This document shows, one piece after another, positions 1 through 8,500 of a stretch of DNA of 12,492 bases. Within the stretch, counting starts at the first letter, position 1. Each line of letters opens with the position of its first letter. The translations under genes and the position numbers were made by a program. Source of the DNA: Spirogloea muscicola (lineage: Eukaryota; Streptophyta; Zygnematophyceae; Spirogloeales; Spirogloeaceae); contig WELB01000162.1 in assembly GCA_009602725.1 (NCBI GenBank), positions 67,499 to 79,990 of the forward strand, given 5' to 3'. The notes under the pieces were generated by a model, which was not told the DNA's origin, did no database searches, and saw nothing but the letters and a program-made list of their open reading frames with translations.

Positions 1-57
1 CGGCGGCGGCGGCCGCGCGGAGCTCGGCGATGGCGGGTTGGCGCGGGCCGGGGGGAG
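1..57. repeat. CGG-rich trinucleotide tract at left edge
   Basis: The window opens with four CGG units followed by GC-rich sequence. It mirrors, in reverse complement, the CCG tract at the right edge. No gene is seen here. The tract may be where an assembly broke, or part of a longer microsatellite. Confidence 0.7.
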
Positions 58-390
58 GGCGCTCCCGCACCGCCGCCGCTGGCACGCCAGGCACAACCCT
101 GGAGTCGTCTTCTACCCGCACGGCCAGCCCGCCTGCCCCCCCACACTGGCCCTTTTGCCCCCTTTTGTGAGAGCCACTTCTCTTTTTCCCAGTCAGCGCA
201 CGAGCCGCCTTCTCTGTCCATGTGTGCTTTTGGACCTCCTCCCTTTCGATTTCATGCGCACCGCGCGCCTTCTCTCTGCGCCCTTCGGGTACTGGGCGAG
301 CCCTACTTCCGTCCTTCTTTCAGCATCAGCAGCCGCATTCTTCTTGGAATGGCTCGCCCATAGAAAAAGAGAGAAGTGCGCGCCCATAGA
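58..390. other. Non-coding repeat-rich flank
   Basis: This is pyrimidine-rich DNA on the plus strand holding one R2 repeat copy (229-280). Open frames exist on both strands but translate to low-complexity, Arg/Ser-rich sequence with no recognisable domain. I see no supportable gene. Confidence 0.6.
229..280 (+). repeat. R2 dispersed repeat, copy 1
   Basis: The core runs from a CCTTTC block through TTCATGCG to CGCGCGCC and TTCTCTC. It matches copy 2 (1078-1132) at about 25 of 28 positions in the best block, and copy 3 (1200-1262) more loosely. The family is unknown to me. Confidence 0.6.
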
Positions 391-391
391 G

Positions 392-602
392 AAGAGGCTG
401 GCAAAGCCAGCCCAAAAAAGAATGGACATGTCCAAAGCCAAAGAAAGAGGAGCCGGAAAAGGGACTTGACTACAAAACACTGCAGAACACATAGACGATG
501 CAGAGGGAAGCTCAGTACCCACGAGTGAGCAAGGCCGCGCTTGCTTTTGGCAACATCAGGTCTGAGTAGCTCGCTGCAGGGAAAGAGGCACTCCGCCGAG
601 CC
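392..602 (+). repeat. R1 dispersed repeat, copy a
   Basis: The left end holds two adjacent palindromes: a hairpin with arms GGCTGGC/GCCAGCC and loop AAA (396-412), and a perfect 12-bp palindrome TGGACATGTCCA (423-434). The right end (about 495-602) has the block GATGCAGA...CAGTACCCACGAGTGAGCAA...GGCACTCCGCCGA shared with copy c (about 903-985). The internal part differs from the other copies, so it looks diverged or internally rearranged. No coding capacity is seen; the class of element is unknown. Confidence 0.6.
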
Positions 603-615
603 CCAGACTCGGCGG
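593..615. repeat. Hairpin, 8-bp arms
   Basis: This is a perfect inverted repeat with arms CCGCCGAG and CTCGGCGG and a 7-nt loop. It lies at the right end of R1 copy a. Copy c shares the left arm but not the right arm. Confidence 0.7.
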
Positions 616-702
616 CCATAGCACGGCCTGCTCGCGTGTGGACGGCGTGGGCAAGGGAGCGTTGAAGCGATACGGCCAGGCGCATGCGGAAGACTTGTGC
701 GA

Positions 703-785
703 GGGGCTAGCAAAGCAAGCCCAGAAAAGAAGGAACAATATCCACAGGCCACAAAGGCCACAAAACGGTGCCGAAAAGACAGAAT
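703..785 (+). repeat. R1 dispersed repeat, copy b
   Basis: It starts with GGGGCTAGCAAAGCAAGCC, then AGAAAAGAA and a block with two GGCCACAAA motifs and ACGGTGCC. It is a direct repeat of copy c with a 102-nt offset. Both hairpins are partly degraded in this copy. Confidence 0.7.
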
Positions 786-804
786 GGCGCGCCCTGAGAG
801 AAGA

Positions 805-990
805 GGGGCTAGCAAAGCCAGCCCAGAAAAGAATGGACAATGTCTGCAGGCCTCAAAGGCCACAAAACGGTGCCCGGAATGACAATATTACACACCGATA
901 ATGATGCAGATGGATGATCAGTAACCACGAGTGAGCAACAGCAAATCAGAATAACTCGAAGCAGGAAAAACGGCACTCCGCCGACGCTGA
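805..990 (+). repeat. R1 dispersed repeat, copy c
   Basis: This is the longest copy. Its left half repeats copy b (hairpin core GGCTAGC-AAA-GCCAGCC, AGAAAAGAATGG, GGCCACAAAACGGTGCC). Its right half repeats copy a (GATGCAGA, CAGTAACCACGAGTGAGCAA, GGCACTCCGCCGAC). It therefore links both halves into one module of roughly 185 bp. There is no open frame with a recognisable product. Confidence 0.7.
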
Positions 991-1077
991 GGCACAAAGA
1001 AAAGGACTCCTCTCTTTTGGGAACTAGAGACCCTATCAGCCAGCTTATTGCCCCGTGACCAGGTCTTTTGTAAGGCT

Positions 1078-1132
1078 TGTATTGGCCTCCCTTTCAATTT
1101 CATGCGGATCGCGCGCCATCCTCTCCTTTCTG
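1078..1132 (+). repeat. R2 dispersed repeat, copy 2
   Basis: It has TTGGCCTCCCTTTCAATTTC followed by ATGCGGATCGCGCGCC. Copy 1 (229-280) is closely similar and copy 3 follows about 120 nt downstream in the same orientation. Confidence 0.6.
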
Positions 1133-1198
1133 TTTGGGCCCACTTTATGCACTTTGGGCCCACTTTTTGCACTAGCTTTTGCCTTTTTGCACTAGCTT
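1133..1198. repeat. 20-bp minisatellite
   Basis: About 3.3 units with a 20-nt period. Units 1133-1152 and 1153-1172 differ at one base (TTTGGGCCCACTTTATGCAC versus ...TTTTGCAC). The third and partial fourth units keep the TTTTTGCACTAGCTT phase (1164-1178 and 1184-1198). Confidence 0.8.
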
Positions 1199-1199
1199 G

Positions 1200-1262
1200 G
1201 ATCGGCCACCCTTTCTTCTTTTCTTCTTTCATCCCATGAGCGCCGCGCGCCTTCTCTCTCTC
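1200..1262 (+). repeat. R2 dispersed repeat, copy 3
   Basis: It has ATCGGCCACCCTTTC, a TTCTT-rich stretch, CATGAGCGCCGCGCGCC and TTCTCTC. It is more diverged than copies 1 and 2 and runs into a short CT microsatellite (1252-1268). Confidence 0.5.
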
Positions 1263-1269
1263 TCTCTTG

Positions 1270-2021
1270 GGCTGACCTCTTAAAGCCATATTGCCCCCTC
1301 TGTACTTGGCCATTTGGCCTTTGTTTGTTTCAAATACACGATCTTTTCCTTCAAAAGAGATTTTCCTTCTTTCCTTTTGGCTCGTGGAATTTGTGTGCTC
1401 CCTAGTGGGTATCCAAGTTTCCCTTCTGCCGGCTTTCGCTGCTATCTTAAGCCCCCTAGCATGGGGCTTTGCTTCGTGTAGCCCCATGCATTGAAGTGGC
1501 GGTTGCCTTAACAGTGTATTGGCTCGATCTGGCCTCCCCTGCAGTAAGTAGGCAACGCCCGCCTTCTCCCTTTCTCCAGTGAACTTGGCAGCTTTGGCCC
1601 TCTGGCAATTCATCCCGACTCCTTCGGCTTCGACTTGTCTGGCAATTTGGGCTGGCCTTCCACAGCCATCGCCCCCTACTAATTGCTTCTTCTTGCTCAG
1701 AGGAAGCTCCACAAGTGGAGTTTTCGTTGTCCTTGCTTCCCTTGCCTGCACACGAAAGCTATAGCATCCTGGAGGCCCTGGCACCCGCCGTCAGGGTGCC
1801 TGTCGCCTGCCAGTCATGCCCGACTTTGCGAGGGATGCCTGCGGCAAGCCTGATAGTCTCGAGTAATCAACAGGGCGTGCAAATTGGCCGCCCTCAGATG
1901 CCGCCTCATTGGCTGATATACAATGAAGCTACGAGTCATGGGCATATGTACCCGAACATCAGTCCACCCTTCACATAAACATGGCCCGCAGGCACAATGC
2001 CTCCGCTAGCAATAAAAATCT
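1270..2021. other. 3' flank of the Sec14-like gene
   Basis: This is non-coding DNA downstream of the minus-strand stop. It contains the 1459-1489 hairpin and a smaller one at 1780-1800 (arms GGCACCC/GGGTGCC, 7-nt loop). The algal poly(A) signal TGTAA (TTACA on the plus strand) was not found close to the stop, so the 3' end of the transcript cannot be placed. Confidence 0.5.
1459..1489. repeat. Hairpin, 10-bp arms
   Basis: A perfect inverted repeat with arms GCATGGGGCT and AGCCCCATGC and an 11-nt loop. It sits in otherwise featureless DNA, about 530 nt past the stop codon of the minus-strand gene. Confidence 0.8.
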
Positions 2022-3936
2022 CTAAGCAACAGCTGCAGCGGCAGGCGCAGCTTCATCTCCTACGACTGCAGATACTTTTGCACCCTTTGCAGCCGTGTCT
2101 GAGTCCTTTTCTGCATCCCTCAATTGCCAGTGTTGTGCCTGTCTGACATCATCCTGCTTTCGGAGCTTGGCATATGCTTCATGGTCATAGACCAACTTCT
2201 TTCTCCCTCCTAAATCTTCCTCCAGCTCCTCCAAATCAAATACTTCACTCATGAGCTTAGCACTCTCCGGGGCTTTGCTGTACACGAAGCGCACCTTCTT
2301 AAATGTCACTGGGTCAATGAATGGCTTTATTAGCTGCGCCAACAAATACATATGCCCACTATGAGTACACCAAAATAGAGCAGAGAAGGAATGCCTGACG
2401 ACTTCGTCCTGACACTGCTGTAAGCTGCCCTCGATCAGCAGAAGTCCATGGTCTGCATCTCTAAAGAAAGGGGTGCCAAGTTTCCAAACCTTTCCCTGAG
2501 CCAACCATCTGTGCAGCTTGTTTACACATGTTGATGCAGCATGTATGTAATGAGAGCTGAGGTCCTTAGATACCAATGCCACTAAACATTCCACTAGACA
2601 CCCAAGTCACAATACTAGTTGGAGCTGTGCCTTTGTCGATACATACCGACCAGAAAGTCTCAAATATGCGGGGCGGATTGTAGAGGATTGCCAAACCCAG
2701 CCTCTCGGGATAGTGATTCTGGAGAATGTTGAGGGTTTCTCTGGAGCTCCTCATGGGTGGAGAGCTCCGAAACGTCCATCCACGAAAATCAATGAGCCAA
2801 ACCATCTGCTCCTGATCAGGCGGAAGAGAGATGATTGCATTTTCCAAACAGTATGCCAAATGCCTCATCTGGCCGTCGTGGTCACTTGTATTCTGAACAA
2901 GTAACGAACATGAAGCGAGAGATTCAGTGTATAAGCAGGGAAGAGCTGCTAGAGCCCCATCATGTCTGGAAACTACACTGCCCAATAGTGCACCAAGGGC
3001 TCCAGAGCACGAAAAATCCATCGGTATTGTGCAAAACGTGCTGCCTGCTGAGTACTGCAGTCTCACAAGGCCCGCTGGCAAAACTCTTTCCACACCTGAG
3101 AGAGATTCAACACATTTTGGTAAAAGTATAAGCGTGCACCTGTCTTCCAGGACACATGATGAGGACCGTGCGTCCTGTGCGATCTAAGAAGCTGGCTTTG
3201 TACATCTTCGCCGTCTCTCCCTCGTGTTCAATGTCCTCCTGCACCAGCAAACACACAACCAACATACTTCACGTCCTTGAAAGTTGCACGGAGCCCAGGC
3301 TCTACTCTGGTACTTTACCACTGCCTGACCAAGCTGTAATGCAGGCCACCATAGGTTGTTACTAATTGCCAATAATTCGCGCCTTTACTTTATCAAGGCT
3401 TACCCATGTAATCTCCTCCGGTTTGAAATGTCGTCGCCACTTGAGGCTCTCTCTCAGCATCTTCTCAGCCTTCCTAGGGTTCCAATGACGAGCACGCAAG
3501 TAACGCCGAAGACAAGCATCCGTGCAGTATATTTCATCCCTTCCCGTCAAGTTCCCCAAAGCCGCTCTCAGCTCTTGGAGCTGTGCGTCAACTCAGCAGA
3601 TGAGCAGTCAGCACCAAGCTGAACGTTCAAGCGGGTTCACCAAACCCGCTTGTCACAGTGCTTGGTTTTGACAAGCTGCATAGGCAGCCTGAGCCCTTTA
3701 AGTTGCTGGCCGGTGACCTGCTGAACTCGCACACTTCTCTCCTTGTCACATTCACTATTTTGGTTCATGCCTGATCTCATCTGCTTATGCTGTGAATCAG
3801 GTCTTGCTGCAGCATCTTGTAGATATTGCCCAGTGCAAACACCCAGCTTATGAGTGGTCCACGGTACCTTGGCCTGCTCGTCCTGCCCTGCTGGAAAGTC
3901 CTTGAATGCAGAAGCCATGTTTCGCTGCTCTGCCAT
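2022..3936 (-). CDS. Sec14-like CRAL-TRIO lipid-transfer protein (5 exons)
   Basis: Proteins of this family carry phosphatidylinositol or another lipid in a hydrophobic pocket and pass it between membranes, or present it to lipid kinases. Exons on the minus strand: 3936-3868, 3580-3404, 3238-3140, 2892-2647, 2333-2022. All introns are GT-AG and all joins are phase 0, giving 300 aa. Residues about 24-82 form the CRAL-TRIO N-terminal helical region (YLRARHWNPRKAEKML at 50-65). Residues about 83-240 form the lipid-binding fold: EGETAKMY, the strand WLIDFRGW (147-154), NHYPER (174-179), YNPPRIFETFW (186-196) and a terminal DLGG near 240. This order and spacing match plant-type single-domain Sec14 homologues. 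The tail (about 245-300) is charged, then Ala-rich; no GOLD or nodulin domain follows. The start is the first in-frame ATG (3936); the ATG at 3918 has an equally good context (AACATGG) and would shorten the protein by 6 residues. Lipid specificity cannot be read from the sequence. Confidence 0.92.
3628..3652. repeat. Hairpin in Sec14-like gene intron 1
   Basis: A perfect inverted repeat with arms CAAGCGGGTT and AACCCGCTTG and a 5-nt loop, inside intron 1 (3581-3867 on the minus strand). It lies about 47 nt upstream of the exon 2 acceptor, where branch-point recognition would normally occur. Confidence 0.85.
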
Positions 3937-4686
3937 CACAGGCAATGTACCCGATGTAAGTGGTCCTGGGGCTCCCCAGCTAGCAACAGGCACCTTTTCT
4001 CTACAAGACGATCATCACTCCGTGTCAGAAGCGTCGTACAAGCAAGCCCAATGCAAGTTAGAGTCGTGACTGTCGTGCAAGCCTCAGATGGCTGAGTGTG
4101 CATAGCTACCACTCACACTGAGGACCTCTTCTGTACCGCTTGCCGGGGAGCGACAGCACAAGGCTCCAAGCCGGTTGTCTACCCAGAAAGATCAGGCGAG
4201 CCTCTAAGCACCGGTGAGCGTGCCAGCCTACACTTTCATCATGATGCCCCTCTCATGCTCCACCTGGAGCCTCACGCAAGCTCTCACCTGATCGCGCTCC
4301 GCAGCGCCAGTTTCCGTGCACTGAGATCGGAGGATGCACAAATGTAGGAGACGACACGGCTGCCGGATCCGAGCTCGAACCGGGCAGGCAAGCATCCAGG
4401 CTGAGCGGCGCGGCCGCGGAAGCTGGGAAAGAGCTGTGACGGGAGGCGGCGTCGACGGGAAGCGCCGGAAGGCCGGCTGCGGAACGGGCGCTGCGCGGGC
4501 GCCGCCGGGCCGGGGCGAGGAGCGGGGCGCTGCTGGGAGCCGCGGGCGCCGCCCTGGGCGGCACTCGGGCGGCGGTGGCGACTGATGGCCCCGGCGGCGA
4601 TCACCGAAGGCTAGTGGAGCTACCGTTGCCCCGACTGTGGGCACATGCGGTCTCCGGCCGCTTGTCCCGTCTAGGTTCTGGCGCCT

Positions 4687-4694
4687 TTTGGCGC
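4687..4694 (+). promoter_or_regulatory. E2F-type site (TTTGGCGC)
   Basis: This is an exact match to the E2F/DP consensus TTTSSCGC, in the CpG-rich core about 810 nt upstream of the MSH2 ATG. Mismatch-repair genes are often S-phase genes under E2F control in plants and animals, so the site fits. A chance match is quite possible in GC-rich DNA. Confidence 0.4.
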
Positions 4695-4703
4695 GCCGCC
4701 GTT

Positions 4704-4747
4704 AGTGAGCCTTCTCACTTAGACGAAACAGGTACCACTTTAGTGGT
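4704..4747. promoter_or_regulatory. Paired small palindromes in promoter core
   Basis: Two perfect inverted repeats lie close together: AGTGAG-CCTT-CTCACT (4704-4719) and ACCACT-TT-AGTGGT (4734-4747). They start 10 nt after the E2F-type site and could be dimeric transcription-factor sites. No named factor is recognised. Confidence 0.45.
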
Positions 4748-5107
4748 GCGCAAACGCGCGCGCGCACCTTCTCTCTGCGGCGGGGGGAAGCGCGGGAAGC
4801 CGACCCCCTCGAACTTGCAGACCGAAGGCCCCCCCCCCCACCGCGCGCCACCTCGCCGCGAGCCGTCCATCGCCGCCGGCCGCCGCCGCGCCCGCGCCAC
4901 GCCGTCGCCCGCTGCCGCCGCTTTCTCACAGCTTACGCCGCTGGCCCGGCAAAGTCTCCTTTTCCAGCTGTCAGCAGCTTTCGGAACCACACGCGCTGGC
5001 CGACCAGCAGATTGCCCCTCGGCCTCTATCCCCTCTGCCTGAGCGTAACGCCTCCTTCCCCCGCGCACTTGCTGGATTCGAGCCTGCGTCACCCACTGTC
5101 TCGCTCG

Positions 5108-5327
5108 GAGGCTCTTGATTCCTCTTCCAATCCAGTGGCGTCTGCCACGATGCCCTCTGGTCGCAGGCTCACAACGAGCAATAGCTACCTAATTCGGCGC
5201 GCTTGTGCCAGGGTCTGAGGCTCTCGAAGTCTCAGCCGGTCCAGCGGCGCCTGCCACAATGCTCCTGCCCTCTACTTGCGTCACAGCGGGCAATAGCGAC
5301 CAGGCTCAGCGCGTTTGTGCCAGGGTC
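5108..5327 (+). repeat. 110-bp head-to-tail duplication upstream of MSH2
   Basis: Unit A is 5108-5215 and unit B 5217-5327. Shared blocks in the same order are GAGGCTCT, CCAGYGGCGYCTGCCACRATG, GCAATAGC and CGCGYTTGTGCCAGGGTC, with offsets of 109-112 nt. The copies have diverged noticeably, so the duplication is not recent. It ends 177 nt before the MSH2 start codon. Confidence 0.8.
5150..5218 (+). other. Upstream ORF 1 (22 codons)
   Basis: The ATG lies in the conserved part of duplicated unit A. The frame ends with ...RACARV and a TGA. It would act as an upstream ORF only if the MSH2 transcript begins before 5150, which the sequence does not show. Confidence 0.3.
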
Positions 5328-5336
5328 GGCAGCTGA
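5259..5336 (+). other. Upstream ORF 2 (25 codons)
   Basis: This ATG is at the position in unit B equivalent to that of upstream ORF 1. The peptide ends ...RVCARVGS, echoing the CARV ending of the first. It stops 168 nt before the MSH2 ATG. Confidence 0.3.
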
Positions 5337-5504
5337 TCCGAGCTGCCGAAAGACCAAGCTCGCGCTCCAGCGTACACTAGTAGCTTTGCCTCAGCAGCCC
5401 TTCACTCCCTTCGAAGTGTTGCCGTTTTACCGGCTCTGTCGTCAGCTGGGGTTTGGGGACCTAGCAGGGGCCAGGGCCTTGTGTTATACAGCTGAGATTG
5501 GACC

Positions 5505-8500
5505 ATGAAAGAGGATGACATGGACAGCCCTGAGGGCCTTGAGGAGCAGAAGGTTCCTGAGCTGAAAATAGGTGAGACCCAGATTAGTCGGGTGGTGTTG
5601 CCACACTACTTTGGCAGCAGGCTGCACCGTTCTTGCTTGTGGTACCTGTGGTACCGACCACCGCCTGAGAGTAATCAACAACTGGCACATTGGTGTAGAA
5701 CATCCCTGTCTGAGCTGACAGGGCAATCTCTTCTGCAGATGCTAGAGCTGCACTGGCGTTCATTGACTTCTTCGAGAAGCTGCCACAAGTAAGGCATGCT
5801 GGCGCTGACGCTGATTGTTCTCATGCTTTTGCGTGCTGACTGCATCGCTTGCTCTTAGATCACAGGAATTGTATCTTGTCTGCATGCACAGAAAGAGGAG
5901 AATACGAAGGAATCAGATGCAATGCCAGCTGCTGTTGAGTCACTGGTAAGTAGACTGATGCTTGCAAACTCTTCATGTTGTTGCAGGATCCTCAGGTCGT
6001 GCGATTCTTTGATCGCAAGGTTAGCATCCAGCCAAGCTATGGACGCCTTTTGGTGGCAATCTGAGCATTCTAGCTTCGAATGGAGAGGCGACACTTTCTT
6101 AGCTGGCGACACTTTAATCTGCAAGAGCTCTTCGCACAGTAAGAGTAGGAAAGAGGGTGGACCAGCCCAGGTGCTGCAGGTCATGACGGTATGCTACAGC
6201 TGACTCCTCTTCATACCTCTTCTTTGGCCCCCTCTCAGGACTACTACACAGCCCATGGCGAGCATGCTAGCCTCCTGGCTCGAGAGTATTTCAAAACTAT
6301 GACAGTTTTGCGCCAGCTTGGAGCTTCACCTGGCAAGAGTCTAGCATCAGTCAGCATCTCTAGGACCATGTTTGAGACCATCCTCCGGGACCTCCTTCTT
6401 GAAAAGACAGACCATGTCATTGAGCTCTATGAGGGCAGTGGTGCGAACTGGCGTGTCACAAAGACTGGCACTCCTGGCAAGCTTGGGAGCTTTGAGGATG
6501 TTCTCTTCCATAACAATGACATGCAGGTTAGTGCAATCTTTTGATTCGGCCTGGCCTGTGGGCCAATCAACTGCTGTCTCAGTCACCAGTCTTTTGAGCA
6601 ATTTTGTGGAGATGTCAATCGGCTTCATAGGTATACTTTGTGATGCCACTCTTCCCTTTTACCTCTAGATCAAGCAAAGGGTAGTCATAGCTGTGAGAAA
6701 GCAAGAAATGTCCACTCTTCCCTCTGCATGCACAGCATCCAACCTAGGCACCAGATCTGCCAGCAGCATGACATTGACAGCCTGGTCCAGCCCACAGTGA
6801 TGAAGCATTGGTGCCATTATTCCTCTGCAGGACTCACCTGTTGTAATGGCGATAAATCTGGTGGTGAAAGAGAACGAGCGATCAGTTGGCATGGCTTTTG
6901 TGGACATGACAAAGCGCACCTTGGGGATGACAGAGTTCCTCGATGATGACCAGTACACTAATTTGGAGTCTACTATCCTTGCCCTGGGCTGCAGAGAGAT
7001 AGTATTGCCGCAGGATGGTGCAAAGACACCGGATGGACGCAGGCTGAGGGATGTGATTGCACGCTGCAATGTTCTGCTGGTAGAGAGGAAGCGCAGCGAC
7101 TTCAGAGCACGGGACGTCGAGCAGGATTTAAGCAGGCTGGTCAAAGGCTCTGCGGAACAGTACAAGGGCCTCACCATGTCAGAAACGCCATCTGCTGCAA
7201 TGGCAGCCCTGCTTGCATACACAGACCTCATGGCTGATGACAGCAGCTCTGGGAAATATGTTGTCCAGCCCTACAGCCTGGACACGTACATGCGCCTAGA
7301 TGCAGCAGCTCTCAGAGCGCTGAATGTCCTCGAGAGCAAAACAGATGCAAATAAGAACTTCAGTATCTTTGGCCTCATGAATCGCACAAGCACAGCAGGC
7401 ATGGGGAAGCGGCTGCTGAACCGCTGGTTGAAGCAACCCCTTCTTGATGTAGCGGAGATAGCCTGCAGGCACAACATAGTCGAGGTTCATACTGCACCTC
7501 TGCAAAGCAGATAATATTATTCCAGGGTTGCTGATTGTATTTTTAACTACCTTAAATAGCCTCATTGCAGCATTGCCTCTGCATGCACATGCTTACCATT
7601 CTCCATTTGATGATTTATTGTCAGTGACTGATTCTTGCATGCTTTGGTTGATGATCGACAGGCCTTCGTGACCAGCACAGAGATGAGGCAAGACATGAAG
7701 CAGCACATGCGGAGGCTGCCTGACATTGAAAGGCTGACCCGCAAGGTCGAGAGACGAAAGGCCAGCTTGCATGATATTGTGAAGCTCTATCAGGTCAGCA
7801 CGTCAAGGTCATCCACTATCTTGAGATTCATGGATAAATTTCTTTGCATGTAGTAATCTAGGCACTATTTGCTAGTAATACAACACAAAACCACGGTCAG
7901 GGCCTGCTAGCTGCTCACAATCCCATACATTGCACAGATATCCAAAGATTGCATGACTTTGCAGGCTCGTCTGAAAGCACAGCATGATTCTTATCCTGCA
8001 GGCTAGTGTGCGATTGCCTTTCATCAAAGACATTCTTGGGAAGAGCGATGGCCAATTCTCGGGGATTCTAAGACACAGATATGTGACTCAACTGGAGGAG
8101 TGGACCGGAAGAGAGCATCTTGGCAAATACGAAGGCCTTGTGGAGGCGGCTGTTGATCTGGACCAGGTGGCTCTTCTAATCAGCTCAAGGCTCTGCTGAC
8201 GTTGAAAGTAGTGTTTTATGGATACTGCAAATGCAGGATCTGCTCCTATGGCCGGGATCAAGTGAGCCTTGTCTTCTAAATCGTGTGTGTACCTTTCAAA
8301 TCGTAGATTGAGAACAATGAGTACATCATCTCTCCTGGCTACGATCCGAGCCTCGCCAACATCAAAAAGGAGAGGGATGTTATTGAGAATCAGATCAGAA
8401 GAACATATGAGCAGGTGGCAGGTGACCTGGATTTGGAATTGGAGAAGACTCTGAAGGTGTGATACCGATGGGCTCGTTTGCCCAAACAGCTTTGCATCAT

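Larger units (their letters stand above)
918..1784 (-). other. Long open frame of doubtful coding status
   Basis: An uninterrupted frame of 288 codons spans R2 copies 2 and 3 and part of R1. The predicted product is very basic (many K/R/Q), has no recognisable domain, and shows internal similarity only because the DNA repeats recur (for example GRPIQALQK and GWPIQASAK). I think it is a chance frame in biased repeat DNA. A translated transposon remnant cannot be excluded. Confidence 0.2.
3937..5504. promoter_or_regulatory. Shared divergent promoter region with CpG-rich core
   Basis: The Sec14-like gene runs left and MSH2 runs right, so this 1.57-kb spacer must hold both promoters. The part from about 4340 to 4960 is strongly GC- and CpG-rich, with an 11-C run (4829-4839) and an alternating CG run (4754-4767). 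The frames open here on both strands are Arg/Pro/Ala-rich composition artefacts. No convincing TATA box was seen. Exact start sites cannot be set from sequence. Confidence 0.65.

Noticed and set aside
3637-3993. A 118-codon minus-strand frame reading through the exon 1 donor of the Sec14-like gene
   Set aside because: Only its part up to the GTACCG donor at 3867 is coding; past it the sequence loses all family similarity, and splicing to 3580 restores the CRAL-TRIO N-terminal region.
4345-4390. GGTTCGAGCTC on the minus strand, resembling a tRNA T-loop
   Set aside because: The flanking bases do not form a 5-bp T-stem and no D-arm, anticodon arm or acceptor stem could be found around it.
4228-5092. 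Several overlapping open frames of 75-155 codons on both strands in the GC-rich spacer
   Set aside because: Their products are Arg/Pro/Ala-rich with no domain, frames overlap on both strands, and high GC removes stop codons by chance.
5630-5660. TGTGGTACC twice in tandem in MSH2 intron 1
   Set aside because: A short slippage duplication with no further structure.
6020-6238. A 93-codon plus-strand frame crossing MSH2 intron 3
   Set aside because: Homology passes directly from FFDRK (exon 3) to DYYTAHGE (exon 4); the intervening sequence is removed by a normal GT-AG intron.
6665-7231. A 188-codon minus-strand frame opposite MSH2 exon 5
   Set aside because: It is a shadow of the highly conserved plus-strand exon and has no recognisable domain.
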